A stretch of DNA of 64,000 nt from Rhodopirellula bahusiensis (GCF_002727185.1 NZ_NIZW01000006.1:1-64000), one strand, 5' to 3'. Counted from the stretch's first letter, positions 42,116 to 51,440 are shown. A program made the numbers and translations. The notes: a model not told the origin generated them from the sequence alone.

Positions 42116-43618
42116 ATGACAAATCCAGAGAACCTCTCCGTTCAAGGTCGCCGGTTGCTCGATCGACGCAGCTTCCTCGGCACTGCGGGACTATCAACCG
42201 CCGGGCTCGGCCTTGCTAGTCTGTTGCAGTCGGATGGACTGCTCGCGTCGGACGTCGGAACTGCCGGCGGCAAGACACCCATCCGACCGTCGATCGATCC
42301 GAACAATCCTTACCTGCCGCGAAAAGCCCATTTCGAAGCGCCCGCGAAACAAGTGCTGGTGATTTTCTGCCCTGGTGCGGTCAGTCACGTCGACACGTTC
42401 GATTACAAACCGGCGCTCACGAAACTGCATGGGCAAAAGCCACCGGGTATTCCCGCGGTCACGTTTGAAGGCCCGACCGGAAACATTGCCAAACCGTTCT
42501 GGGATTTCAAACCACGTGGCGAATCCGGCAAAATGGTCTCGGACTTGTTGCCACACTTGGCGGAACAGGTCGACGACTTTTGCTTCCTGCATTCGCTCAA
42601 CACCGACACCAGCGCCCACCCACAAGGCGAAAACTTCCTGAACACCGGGTTCACGATGGAAGGCTTCCCGTCGTTTGGTTCCTGGGTGACCTATGCACTC
42701 GGCACCGAGAACCAAGAGCTTCCCTCCTTCGTTGCGATCAATGACCCGCGAGGGTTGGCTCGAAGTGGCAAAAACAACTTCGGCAATGGATTCTTGCCCG
42801 CGGCCTTCCAAGGCACGGACTTCAACGCCAAGAACCCGCCCAACAATCTGCATCGTCCAAGTGGCCTTTCCCCCGCCGCGGATCACGCGACGGTTGATTT
42901 GCTACAGCGTCTCAACGCAAAGCATTTGGAACTTTATCCGGGCGACGCCAACTTGGCTGGTCGAATCGCAAGTTACGAGCTGGCGGGAAAAATGCAGACG
43001 TCCGTCCCTGATGCGATGGACCTTTCCGGCGAAACGGCAGCAACGCTGAAGGCTTATGGCGTTGAAGGCGGCAGCGCACTGCGAGGGGAATACGCGAAGA
43101 ACTGCCTCTTGGCTCGTCGCTTGATCGAGAAAGGTGTCCGAGTCGTGCAGTTGTTCAACGGCAGCGATCCTGCGGGCGGCAATGGCATCACAAACTGGGA
43201 CTCTCATTCCAACATCGCTAAGACGCATGCGATGCAGGCTGAGATCATGGACCAACCAACCGCAGCAATGATTGCGGACATGCGTCAACGTGGTCTGCTC
43301 GAAAACACTTTGGTCGTTTGGGCGACGGAGTTTGGACGGATGCCGTTCTTGCAGTCCAACGGTACGGGACGAGATCACAACCCGGATGCGTTCACGTGCT
43401 TCCTCACTGGTGCCGGCGTCAAAAAGGGATTCAGCTACGGCGAGAGCGATGAGTTCGGATTCAAAGCTGCCGTGAACCCAACGTCCGTTTATGACTTCAA
43501 CGCCAGCTTGCTGCACTTGATGGGGCTGGATCACGAACGACTGACATTCTACCACAACGGTTTGGAACGACGTCTGACGAACGTGCACGGCAGCGTCATC
43601 CACGACGTCATGGCATGA
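42116..43618 (+). CDS. DUF1501 Tat-exported protein
   Basis: 500 residues from the ATG at 42116; the longer frame overlaps the upstream gene and is not supported. The Tat motif 'LDRRSFLGTAGLSTAGLGLASLL' lies at about residues 17-39. The sulfatase-like fold begins 'KQVLVIFCPGAVSHVDTFDYKP', and 'DMRQRGLLENTLVVWATEFGRMPFLQSNGTGRDHNPDAF' is the DUF1501 signature with its Asp/His metal ligands. It lacks the C-x-P-x-R Cys. It is 17 bp downstream of its usual PSCyt1-DUF1553 partner, in one operon with the sulfatase. Confidence 0.95.
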   Translation: MTNPENLSVQGRRLLDRRSFLGTAGLSTAGLGLASLLQSDGLLASDVGTAGGKTPIRPSIDPNNPYLPRKAHFEAPAKQVLVIFCPGAVSHVDTFDYKPALTKLHGQKPPGIPAVTFEGPTGNIAKPFWDFKPRGESGKMVSDLLPHLAEQVDDFCFLHSLNTDTSAHPQGENFLNTGFTMEGFPSFGSWVTYALGTENQELPSFVAINDPRGLARSGKNNFGNGFLPAAFQGTDFNAKNPPNNLHRPSGLSPAADHATVDLLQRLNAKHLELYPGDANLAGRIASYELAGKMQTSVPDAMDLSGETAATLKAYGVEGGSALRGEYAKNCLLARRLIEKGVRVVQLFNGSDPAGGNGITNWDSHSNIAKTHAMQAEIMDQPTAAMIADMRQRGLLENTLVVWATEFGRMPFLQSNGTGRDHNPDAFTCFLTGAGVKKGFSYGESDEFGFKAAVNPTSVYDFNASLLHLMGLDHERLTFYHNGLERRLTNVHGSVIHDVMA

Positions 43619-43682
43619 TTGTCGCCGATTGACTCAGATGGACAGCACGCAATGTAGAACGCGAGTGATTTAAACGATGGGT

Positions 43683-43702
43683 CTCGGTGGGGGACCACCG
43701 AG
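43683..43702. terminator. Hairpin between convergent genes
   Basis: CTCGGTGG-GGGA-CCACCGAG is a perfect 8-bp stem with a GGGA tetraloop. It lies between the DUF1501 gene and the convergent hydrolase gene, 25 bp from the latter's stop. No T run follows, so termination may be weak or Rho-assisted. Confidence 0.6.
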
Positions 43703-43727
43703 CTACAGATTGGTCATGCGATTTGTT

Positions 43728-45110
43728 TCAGTCCAAAACGTGGATCTGCGATGTCACTGACAGCGGAAACGTGCCTCCGGATTCATACTGCGCTTCGATG
43801 AATGCAGCTGAACTACCCGACGCTGGTGATTTGACTTCCGCGTTCCAAGTCCCGTCGTCGTGTGCCATCAACGAGGACGATTCCCATGTCGCCGACCGGA
43901 GGTCACGGGTGGAAGACGTCGCGGTCCACAACAGTACTTCCATCGGAGTTTGATCGCTCGTTGCAACCAACTTCAATCCGTTTGAAGTGGCATCCGAGCG
44001 AGTTTCCCAGATGGGCATGGCTTTGCCTTGGCAGACAAATCGATGCAACGCCGAAACACCGCCCACCATTCTTTGAATGTCGTTCAATCCATGCCCATTG
44101 TTCGGGATGTTCAGCAGCGACGTTGAGCCGGGAAGATCGTCGATGTAGTGCTGGGTTGAATCGGCCGGCCAATATGGATCGTTGCTGCCCAGCAACACCA
44201 GCTTCGGCATCGTCAACGCTGCCCGATGTTCGTATGGATCCACCAACTGCAGCAAAGACTTCCCCTTCGGCGTTCCCATCATTTTCTGCAAACCACGCCG
44301 CGTGTAGTCCTTGATCTGAGGAGAGTAGGCACCCCACGCATCGATTTGGTGCTTCATTTGGACATCCATGTTCAACATGTCGATCACCATTGGAGCGATT
44401 GCCTTGACTCGAGGGTCAGTGGCTCCGACCAAGTACGTCGTCCAACCTCGCTTGCTCGCCCCGGTCACGGTGAAGCCATCGATCGAAAGTCCCCATTCCT
44501 CTTTGGTTGCTCCAACAACAGCATCCATCGCGGCGGAAGCAGAGCGTGCCATGGCGGGCAACAAAGGCCACTCCGGATCGCTCGTTTCGAAGAACTTTTG
44601 GAATGTGTAGGAGATCAACGCGTCTTCCTTCAAGCCATCGAACATTGGTTGGAAGGGAACTTGCTTCAAAATCGCAACGGGAGTCTTCACTTCAATCGCG
44701 ACGTTTGCCATCAAGGAAGCTTCCCGCGGCACTTCAATCTTTTCGGGACCATCCTCTCCCCACTCCGAATTCCAAGATCCACCGGTAATCAGCATCAACG
44801 CGTTGGATTCGTTCGGATCGACCTCGGGTGGATTGAGGATATACAGCAAATGGTGCCAGGGAACTCCTTGCCACGACTGAGACACCAAATGAAGCACGAC
44901 GTAATCGCAACCGGCAATCTCACCTCTCGCACGAACGTCCCAGCGAAAATGATCGTCACGACTCAACACCATTTCCGCCAGGTCTTGCGTCGCTTCCGAC
45001 TCGGACGCCTCCGATGTCACTGGCGCTAATTCCTCTGCTCTTGAATTGGATGCCGCCCCCAGGAAGGCTCCCGTCAACAACAAACCAGACATCCATCGAT
45101 TGCCAAACAC
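43728..45110 (-). CDS. PhoPQ-activated pathogenicity-related (PqaA-type) hydrolase
   Basis: 460 residues. The signal peptide is 'MSGLLLTGAFLGAASNSRA'. The mature protein starts near an Asp/Glu-rich stretch, then 'WDVRARGEIAGCDYVVLHLVSQSWQGVPWHHLLYI', typical of the PhoPQ_related family. An alpha/beta hydrolase nucleophile elbow is visible as G-A-S219-K-R-G. 'VKAIAPMVIDMLNMDVQMKHQIDAWGAYS' and 'LLGSNDPYWPADSTQHYIDDLPG' (likely catalytic Asp) support the fold, and 'IPNNGHGL' supplies a candidate His. The family name comes from Salmonella. In planctomycetes it is probably a secreted hydrolase of unknown substrate. Confidence 0.9.
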   Translation of the reverse strand: MFGNRWMSGLLLTGAFLGAASNSRAEELAPVTSEASESEATQDLAEMVLSRDDHFRWDVRARGEIAGCDYVVLHLVSQSWQGVPWHHLLYILNPPEVDPNESNALMLITGGSWNSEWGEDGPEKIEVPREASLMANVAIEVKTPVAILKQVPFQPMFDGLKEDALISYTFQKFFETSDPEWPLLPAMARSASAAMDAVVGATKEEWGLSIDGFTVTGASKRGWTTYLVGATDPRVKAIAPMVIDMLNMDVQMKHQIDAWGAYSPQIKDYTRRGLQKMMGTPKGKSLLQLVDPYEHRAALTMPKLVLLGSNDPYWPADSTQHYIDDLPGSTSLLNIPNNGHGLNDIQRMVGGVSALHRFVCQGKAMPIWETRSDATSNGLKLVATSDQTPMEVLLWTATSSTRDLRSATWESSSLMAHDDGTWNAEVKSPASGSSAAFIEAQYESGGTFPLSVTSQIHVLD

Positions 45111-45281
45111 AGATTGAGACTCGACCGTTTTGAGAGTTTCATGCCAGAAACCGATGTCGCGGTTGAGACAGGCATGATCGGGTAGATTGCAAAGACAGGT
45201 CGCCGCATTTGCAGCGAATCGCGTTCCGAATGATCATCTCATAAAATGATCGCCGCGACATGAATCCACTTCGAGACGGGA

Positions 45282-45779
45282 ATGAAATTCATGAATGCTT
45301 CGCCTTCGCTCACATTGCCGAATCCAACGATCCTGGAGCTCAACTTGAAGTCACTAACCAAAGAATTGTGGATGGAAGTCCCCAGTCGACGCGGAATCGT
45401 TTCGATCCATCGCGAGGTGGATCAATTGGTTCGCGAGAGCGGCATTCAAGACGGAATGGTTCTGGTCAATGCGATGCACATCACGGCCAGCGTATTCATC
45501 AATGACAATGAGTCAGGCCTGCACGCGGACTACGAACGCTGGCTTGAAGACTTGGTGCCATTCAACGCGGGAACCGATCCGGCATCCGGTGGTTACATGC
45601 ACAATCGAACTGGTGAAGACAACGCCGACGCTCACCACAAACGACAAATCATGGGCCGCGAAGTCGTGGTAGCCATCACCGATGGGGAACTTCACCTAGG
45701 CCCTTGGGAACACATTTTCTACTACGAATTCGACGGCAAACGCCGAAAACGAATCCTCGTCAAAATCATCGGCGAATGA
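45282..45779 (+). CDS. YjbQ family protein (UPF0047)
   Basis: 165 residues from 45282, with a second ATG three codons later. The family signature '[34 protein letters not shown]' is complete, with '[46 protein letters not shown]'. His residues of the two motifs form the conserved metal or phosphate site. E. coli YjbQ has weak thiamine-phosphate synthase activity, but the true function is unsettled. The usual length is about 138, so the N terminus is extended by roughly 25 residues. It is followed by a bidirectional terminator shared with the convergent fusA. Confidence 0.9.
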   Translation: MKFMNASPSLTLPNPTILELNLKSLTKELWMEVPSRRGIVSIHREVDQLVRESGIQDGMVLVNAMHITASVFINDNESGLHADYERWLEDLVPFNAGTDPASGGYMHNRTGEDNADAHHKRQIMGREVVVAITDGELHLGPWEHIFYYEFDGKRRKRILVKIIGE

Positions 45780-45825
45780 ATGAAGTTGCCATGAATCGAC
45801 ATTCGATGCTCCATCCGAGCACAAA

Positions 45826-45855
45826 AAAACCACGCGAGGTGAGTCGCGTGGTTTT
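45826..45855. terminator. Bidirectional Rho-independent terminator
   Basis: A perfect 12-bp stem AAAACCACGCGA / TCGCGTGGTTTT around GGTGAG, flanked by a run of seven A on one side and TTTTCTT on the other. It serves the YjbQ gene and the convergent fusA. Confidence 0.94.
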
Positions 45856-45880
45856 CTTGTGATTGGATCGTCAAAATGGC

Positions 45881-47968
45881 TTAGCGAGCGCCGGCCAATT
45901 CGTCTTTCTTGCGTTCTGCAATGATCTCTTCTTGGATGTTCGAAGGAGTTTGACGGTAGGCCGCCAATTCCATCGTGAACGTTCCCTGACCTTGAGTCAT
46001 CGACCGCAAGTCGGTTGCGTAACCGAACGTTTCAGCCAAAGGAACTTCGGCCAAGATGACGGTCATGCCTTCGTTGGTATCGTTGCTGGTCATCAGACCA
46101 CGACGACGAATCACGTCACCAGTCACGGTACCTTGGAAGTCTTCAGGAACTTCGATTTCGACACTCATGATCGGCTCGAGCAACTTCGGAGCAGCTTGCT
46201 TGAAGTACTCGCGGAAGCAACCTTGAGCCGCTGTGTAAAAGGCTTTTTCACTCGAGTCAACATCGTGGTAGCTACCGTCGAGCAGCTCGATGCGAGTTCC
46301 CACAACGGGGTACTCGGCGATTGGACCTTTGCCCAGGATATCGCGGAAGCCTTTTTCAACAGCAGGGATGTACTGCTTAGGAATACGACCACCGACGACC
46401 TTTTCTTCGAACTCGAAGCTGTCTTCGCTTTCCGACTCGATCGGGATCAGCTTGCCAACGATGTGAGCGTACTGACCTGAACCACCGGTTTGCTTCTTGT
46501 GCTTGTAGTTGAATTCGACTTCCTTGGTCGGGCTTTCGCGGTAGGAAACCTTGGGAGCACCGACTTCGATTTCGACGCCATATTCGCGACGAATTCGTTC
46601 GATGTAGATTTCCAGGTGCAATTCACCCATGCCCGAGATCAAGATCTCGTTGGTTTCTTCGTCGGTGTAGACGCTGAACGTTGGGTCTTCCTTGCGGAAG
46701 CGTTGCAACGCCTTGCTCATCTTGTCGCCATCGCCACGGTTCAGTGGATTGACGGCGATCTTGATGACGGGCTCAGGCACGTACATCGATTCCAACGTCG
46801 CGTAATCACGCTCGCTGCAATACGTGTCCCCGGACGCACAGTCGATCCCCATGACGGCGATGATGTCGCCAGGGCCAGCTTCGTCGATTTCTTCCCGCTT
46901 TTCACTGTGCATTCGCACAATGCGACTGAAGCGTTCTTTCTTGGTCGAACGTTGGTTCGTGTAAGCTTCGCCCTTCTTGATGGTGCCTTGGTAGATACGC
47001 ATGAAGGTCAACTGACCAAACGGATCTTCGACAATCTTGAACGCCATGCCAACGAACGGCTTGTCCGCATCGGGTGACAATTCGATTTTCTTTTCTTCGT
47101 CCGAAGGGTCACGTCCGTAAATTTCGCGATCCAGCGGGCTGGGCAGGTACTCGGTGACTGCGTTGAGCAAAGGCTGAACACCTTTGTTCTTGTATGCACT
47201 GCCCATGTAGACAGGAGTCGCCCCGTTGAGAACGGCTTCACGCATGACCCGATAGATCATTTCCTTGGAAACTTCTTCTTCGCTGAGAAGCAATTCCATC
47301 ACTTCGTCGCTGTAGTTGGACAATGAATCCAACATTGCAACGCGTGATTCTTCGGCTTCGTCTTTCAAGTCAGCTGGGATTTCGCCGGTGACAACTTTTT
47401 CGCCTTGGTCGCCTTCGAAGGTGTAAGCCACCATTTCGATCAGGTCGACGACGCCACGGAAGTTCTCTTCCGCACCGATTGGGATTTGAGCCAAGAAGGC
47501 ATCGGCACCGAGCTTTTCGCGAAGTTGTTCGACGACACGGCGTGGGTTAGCACCGGTACGGTCCATCTTGTTGATGAACGCCAAGCGAGGAATTTGGTAT
47601 CGCTTCATTTGGCGGTCAACGGTGATCGACTGGCTTTGAACGCCACCGACACTGCACAGAACCAAAACGGCACCGTCGAGAACACGCAGCGAGCGTTCCA
47701 CTTCGACGGTGAAGTCAACGTGGCCGGGGGTGTCGATCAGGTTGATGTGGTAGCCATTATGCGTGACGCTGGTCGCGGCACTGGTGATCGTGATCCCACG
47801 CTCTTTTTCCAGTTCCATGTGATCCATCGTCGCGCCGTCACCACCACCGCGAACATCTTCGATCTTGTGAATACGTCCGCTGTAATACAGGATGCGTTCG
47901 CTCAGAGTGGTCTTGCCCGAGTCGATGTGGGCACTGATACCAATGTTTCTGACCTTCTCCAAATTCAT
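45881..47968 (-). CDS. fusA: Elongation factor G, mitochondrial-like (spdEFG1-type)
   Basis: 695 residues. GTPase motifs: A13-HIDSGKT20 (G1), RGIT with T60 (G2), D79-TPGH83 (G3) and N133-KMD136 (G4). The usual bacterial G1 reads AHIDAGKT; here Ala is Ser. Domain IV ('YRESPTKEVEFNYKHKKQTGGSGQYAHIVGKL') and domain V are complete. 'YYSGRIHKIEDVRGGGDGATMDHMELEKERGITITSAAT' and 'VLDGAVLVLCSVGGVQSQSITVDRQMKRY' closely resemble mitochondrial EF-G1, which fits the spdEFG1 subfamily known from spirochaetes, planctomycetes and deltaproteobacteria. It drives tRNA-mRNA translocation. The gene is monocistronic here, not in a str operon. Confidence 0.95.
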   Translation of the reverse strand: MNLEKVRNIGISAHIDSGKTTLSERILYYSGRIHKIEDVRGGGDGATMDHMELEKERGITITSAATSVTHNGYHINLIDTPGHVDFTVEVERSLRVLDGAVLVLCSVGGVQSQSITVDRQMKRYQIPRLAFINKMDRTGANPRRVVEQLREKLGADAFLAQIPIGAEENFRGVVDLIEMVAYTFEGDQGEKVVTGEIPADLKDEAEESRVAMLDSLSNYSDEVMELLLSEEEVSKEMIYRVMREAVLNGATPVYMGSAYKNKGVQPLLNAVTEYLPSPLDREIYGRDPSDEEKKIELSPDADKPFVGMAFKIVEDPFGQLTFMRIYQGTIKKGEAYTNQRSTKKERFSRIVRMHSEKREEIDEAGPGDIIAVMGIDCASGDTYCSERDYATLESMYVPEPVIKIAVNPLNRGDGDKMSKALQRFRKEDPTFSVYTDEETNEILISGMGELHLEIYIERIRREYGVEIEVGAPKVSYRESPTKEVEFNYKHKKQTGGSGQYAHIVGKLIPIESESEDSFEFEEKVVGGRIPKQYIPAVEKGFRDILGKGPIAEYPVVGTRIELLDGSYHDVDSSEKAFYTAAQGCFREYFKQAAPKLLEPIMSVEIEVPEDFQGTVTGDVIRRRGLMTSNDTNEGMTVILAEVPLAETFGYATDLRSMTQGQGTFTMELAAYRQTPSNIQEEIIAERKKDELAGAR

Positions 47969-48270
47969 AATACTTCACCTAAGCTCGACCAATGCGGCGG
48001 TTCCAATCTCGCCCGTCGACAACTCTGACATGGCTGTCGCAGTAATTCCGGGGTGGATTTGGGGGGTGGCCGACGAATCGTCAAAAATTGTTGGGGGGTG
48101 TAGACTGGCAAAACCGGGAATCGCCCGGACATTCTTTTCGAATCACGTTGCTAAATCGAACGGAAATATCGCAAAGGTGGCTCCGATCGGGAACCCCAAA
48201 ACGAATCAGGCGCAATCTTTGCTTGTCATTGCGTACGGATCCCCCCTGACATTGGATTTTTGAAACGATT
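47969..48270. other. Divergent promoter region with G-rich tract
   Basis: It separates divergent fusA and the purine phosphorylase gene. No gene is supported. It holds three G runs on the plus strand between 48050 and 48099 (4, 6 and 6 G), which could form a G-rich structure. Both promoters must lie here. Confidence 0.4.
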
Positions 48271-49170
48271 TTGCCCGCCAACTCCAACCTCGCTGCCGCC
48301 GCGGACTCGGTCCCGGATCTGTCGGAATCGCTCTCCGCTTTCCGGACCAAGGCTCCAATCCTGAAGGAATTCGAAAAAGCTCCTCTCGGAGTGGTCCTCG
48401 GGAGCGGATTGGGGGGGCTGGCCGATGCGATTGAATCCCCGACGATCGTGCCGTACAAAGAAATCCCGGGGTTGGCAGCTTCCACCGCATCAGGCCACCG
48501 AGGCGAATTTCTGATCGGAAGTCTCGCCTCGCGGCCCGTCATCGCGATGGCTGGCCGATTGCACGTTTACGAAGGTCATTCCCTACGAGACGTCACTCGG
48601 CCCGCGGCGTTGATGGCTGGTCTGGGGATCAGCGAGCTGGTCGTCAGCTGCGCCGCCGGCGGATTGAATCCCAATTTCGATGTCGGTGACCTGGTCCTCC
48701 TCAACGAACACAGCAGTTGGCTGGACGGAAAACTGGGTGCCCCGCCAATCAGTTTCCAACGATCAAACGTCTCGGCAAACGAGTCCGCCGCTGCCACGGG
48801 ATGTTTCCGACGAAGCCTGAGCACCTGCGATCCACAGCTCGACGCGATCGCTCACCAGACCGCTCATACGAACGGGTTTGAACTTCGACGAGGAATGTAT
48901 TTGGCCGTCAACGGTCCCAATTACGAAACCCGGGCGGAATGCCGCATGATGAGGCAACTTGGTGCTGATCTGGTTGGCATGAGCACGGTGCCGGAACTGT
49001 TGTGTGCCGCCTCGGCTGGAGTCCGAACGCTTGGTATCTCGGTCGTCACCAACCTCGCCCTGCCCGACGCACCGGCAACCGCTGACCACGCCGATGTCTT
49101 GGATGTGTGCGAACAGGCCGCCGAGCGGTTACAACAAATCGTTCGAGCGATTGCCACCCACGGAGCGTGA
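48271..49170 (+). CDS. Purine-nucleoside phosphorylase (class I, trimeric type)
   Basis: 299 residues from a TTG at 48271; no ATG precedes the conserved core, so a non-ATG start is needed. 'LGVVLGSGLGGLADAI' is the phosphate-binding loop. 'GHRGEFLIGSLASRPVIAMAGRLHVYEGHSL' carries the conserved GRxHxYEGH. 'MYLAVNGPNYETRAECRMMRQLGADLVGMSTVPELLCAASAGVRTLGISVVTNLA' includes the Glu and Asn substrate residues. It phosphorolyses (deoxy)guanosine and inosine in the cytoplasm. The next gene begins 1 nt after its stop, so the two are an operon. Confidence 0.93.
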   Translation: MPANSNLAAAADSVPDLSESLSAFRTKAPILKEFEKAPLGVVLGSGLGGLADAIESPTIVPYKEIPGLAASTASGHRGEFLIGSLASRPVIAMAGRLHVYEGHSLRDVTRPAALMAGLGISELVVSCAAGGLNPNFDVGDLVLLNEHSSWLDGKLGAPPISFQRSNVSANESAAATGCFRRSLSTCDPQLDAIAHQTAHTNGFELRRGMYLAVNGPNYETRAECRMMRQLGADLVGMSTVPELLCAASAGVRTLGISVVTNLALPDAPATADHADVLDVCEQAAERLQQIVRAIATHGA

Positions 49171-49171
49171 C

Positions 49172-49903
49172 GTGACGAAGGAACCCCAGCAACCCGATCA
49201 TTCATTCGACATTTCTCAAATGTCCGATTCTGAATTGCGGTCGGCGATGCAATCGATCCCCTGCCAGTCCGATGAAGACGCTCCAGCACCGCTGGTTGAG
49301 CTGACTGGTCTGCAAGGCCAGCACTCGGCGATGATGCGATGCGAAATGCCGCTTCGGTTTCAGGCCACCGGCGAATTGGGCGACTACGCGTTCGCGTTTT
49401 GTCGGGACGCGGACGTTCGCCTGGATGGCAATGTGGGCCACGGTGCTGGCGACGGAATGTGCGGCGGCGTTGTCCTGATCACCGGCAACGCGGGCTGCGG
49501 CTTGGGCTCCGCGATGACCGGCGGCACACTGGCGGTTTACGGATCGGCGGGCGATCGCGTCGGCTCAGCTATGCGTGGTGGCAGCATCTTCGTTCGCGGA
49601 AGCGTCGGCGATGACACCGGTGCGGGTGCTCTCGGCGGCACAATCGTGGTCGGTGGCGATGCAGGCGACCGACTCGGCGACGGCCTGAACAACGTGACCG
49701 TATTCTTGCGAGGCAAAGCCAAATCGCTGGCCCCCGGAGTCATCGAAGCTCCCTTAAGAAAACGCGAAGAAGTCCGCTTGGGTTTGCTTCTAATGGGAGC
49801 CTCCATTCGCGGTTCCGCCTCCGAGTTTCGTCGCATCATCCCCAAAGCACGCTTGGATGCCGAAGAAGCTGGTGCCGGCGAAATCCGCCCCAACTGGCGT
49901 TAG
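49172..49903 (+). CDS. Stand-alone GXGXG-domain protein (GltB C-terminal-like)
   Basis: 243 residues from a GTG at 49172; an ATG at 49220 (MSDSELRSAM) is an alternative. From about residue 75 the chain is a right-handed beta-helix with repeated G-x-x-G-x-G units: 'GNVGHGAGDGMCGGVVLITGNAGCGLGSAMTGGTLAVYGSAGDRVGSAMRGGSIFVRGSVGDDTGAGALGGTIVVGGDAGDRLGDGLNN'. This fold is the C-terminal domain of glutamate synthase and of FwdC/FhcC, and it occurs alone as GlxC-type proteins. At this size it lacks any catalytic domain. It may be a subunit of an amidotransferase- or formylmethanofuran-type complex. It is coupled to the purine phosphorylase gene. Confidence 0.85.
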   Translation: MTKEPQQPDHSFDISQMSDSELRSAMQSIPCQSDEDAPAPLVELTGLQGQHSAMMRCEMPLRFQATGELGDYAFAFCRDADVRLDGNVGHGAGDGMCGGVVLITGNAGCGLGSAMTGGTLAVYGSAGDRVGSAMRGGSIFVRGSVGDDTGAGALGGTIVVGGDAGDRLGDGLNNVTVFLRGKAKSLAPGVIEAPLRKREEVRLGLLLMGASIRGSASEFRRIIPKARLDAEEAGAGEIRPNWR

Positions 49904-50139
49904 AAGCGGCCCCGCTCTCACTCTGGTTGGCCCGATTTCGCTCCCCATCGGATCGAACGCGGTGTCGCCAGACTTCGGTCTTCCCCCCAAGCCGCCCCCC
50001 ACTCCAAACATGTCTCGCTGCTTTTCGATGCCGTTTTTCAGCGGGCTTCCGGCACCTGCTTCTCCCCCAATCCGCAGTTTGGCAGAAGTTCGAGCGAAGC
50101 CGTTCAGGTGGACGCGAAAGTGAGGGCAGAATGTCCTTT

Positions 50140-50275
50140 CAGAGTAGAACATTTGTCCCCAGATGTTTGCGTGATAGGCCGGTTTCGTCGAGCAGTGTGA
50201 CGCGAACGTTTGAAAGTGGACTTGGGTGCGATGAGGCCTGGCGATGGAACACTTGAGGACAACTGTTCTACTCTG
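50140..50275. repeat. Long imperfect inverted repeat (MITE-like)
   Basis: A perfect 12-bp terminal inverted repeat (CAGAGTAGAACA at 50140-50151, its complement at 50264-50275) continues inward as imperfect complementarity for another 25-30 bp (TTGTCC / GGACAA, GGCC / GGCC). No coding capacity. It lies in the 409-bp gap between convergent genes and looks like a small non-autonomous palindromic element. The rest of the gap holds nothing I recognise. Confidence 0.7.
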
Positions 50276-50312
50276 CTGCACAACCTCGGAAGCTGATTGG
50301 AAAACGATCCCC

Positions 50313-51440
50313 TCAGCCGCCCGAGACTACGTCGAGGTAGCGATACCCGCCGCGGTTCTGACGAGCGATCTCTTTCATGAATGAGTTGGCTGGTTCGGGC
50401 CCGCTTCCAAATTGGATCGCATGAATCACGGTCCCTGCCTGCTCAGCCCTTCGGCGAATGTCGGACATCTGATCCGCACTCATCGTTTGGATCGATGCGT
50501 CAGTCAAAAAGAAGATCGCGTCTGGTGCTAATCGCAATGCCATTCGCAACGCTAACTGATGCTCCGTTCCGCCGAGCGCCACCGTTCGGCTCACGAACGC
50601 TTCGGCCCGCCGACGAATCCCGTCTTCGCCAAAGACCAACCCAGTGTTTTGCCCGTCGGGGGAAAACGCTTTGGGACGATCGTTGTAAAAGATGACTTGA
50701 AACTGCTGTCGTTCACTCAACGTTCGCAAGCTCCGAATCAACTCTTGCTTGGCCGCTCGCAGAGGTTTGCCGCCCGACGCGGACATGCTTTCGCTGTGGT
50801 CAAACACATAAACAAACGTGCTGCCGGAACCCGACACGCCGAACACCGACGTCGTCGTTTGGCCGGCACCTTCGCCCGCCCGCGATGTTCCCGGAACGAG
50901 TTCACCGGTGCCCAATTGGTCCGCAGTCTTGCCATCGCCAAATCGAAGCGTTCCTTCGACTCCGGTCCCTTCGGACTCACCAGCCGCCGCCCCGCGACGA
51001 GTCAGCTCTGCGAACAGTCCGTCCAAATCAACTGGCGGAACGAAACCGGAGGGTGGAGCGGACACCGCCGAAGCTGTTGATTGCGACTGCTCCGCATCGG
51101 ACTGGTCGACTGACTTGGAACGCTCGTCCATCTTCCGATCGGATGCATCCGCCGTCGCGGCATCGGAATCTTCCGACGAATCTTCGGTGACGTACCGAGT
51201 CCGATCGGGCAACCGATACGCCATCGCCACACCAACGCTGGTCGTCGGCTGATCGATTGTCCCCGCAGATTGGGAATTCACCCAACCAAGGACCGAACCA
51301 ATTAGAATCAGGTGGACCAAGCACGAACCAACCAATGGCCACGTCGATACCGCCGGCCGCTGCCAAGGAGTGTCGGCGGGCGGGCTGTTGCCTGGCTTTG
51401 GCTTGGTCGTGTTCGGATCGTTGGAAGGCGAGGTGGCCAT
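50313..51440 (-). CDS. Membrane-anchored von Willebrand A domain protein
   Basis: 375 residues. A proline-rich cytoplasmic N terminus (about 1-30) precedes one transmembrane helix (WPLVGSCLVHLILIGSVLGWV, about 34-54). A long acidic/Ser-rich linker (80-200) follows, then a vWA domain with the MIDAS motif D214-H-S-E-S218 and 'FLTDASIQTM'. The TonB-like N-terminal layout suggests envelope function. vWA proteins mediate metal-dependent protein contacts. It is divergent from metK. I do not know its partner. Confidence 0.82.
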   Translation of the reverse strand: MATSPSNDPNTTKPKPGNSPPADTPWQRPAVSTWPLVGSCLVHLILIGSVLGWVNSQSAGTIDQPTTSVGVAMAYRLPDRTRYVTEDSSEDSDAATADASDRKMDERSKSVDQSDAEQSQSTASAVSAPPSGFVPPVDLDGLFAELTRRGAAAGESEGTGVEGTLRFGDGKTADQLGTGELVPGTSRAGEGAGQTTTSVFGVSGSGSTFVYVFDHSESMSASGGKPLRAAKQELIRSLRTLSERQQFQVIFYNDRPKAFSPDGQNTGLVFGEDGIRRRAEAFVSRTVALGGTEHQLALRMALRLAPDAIFFLTDASIQTMSADQMSDIRRRAEQAGTVIHAIQFGSGPEPANSFMKEIARQNRGGYRYLDVVSGG

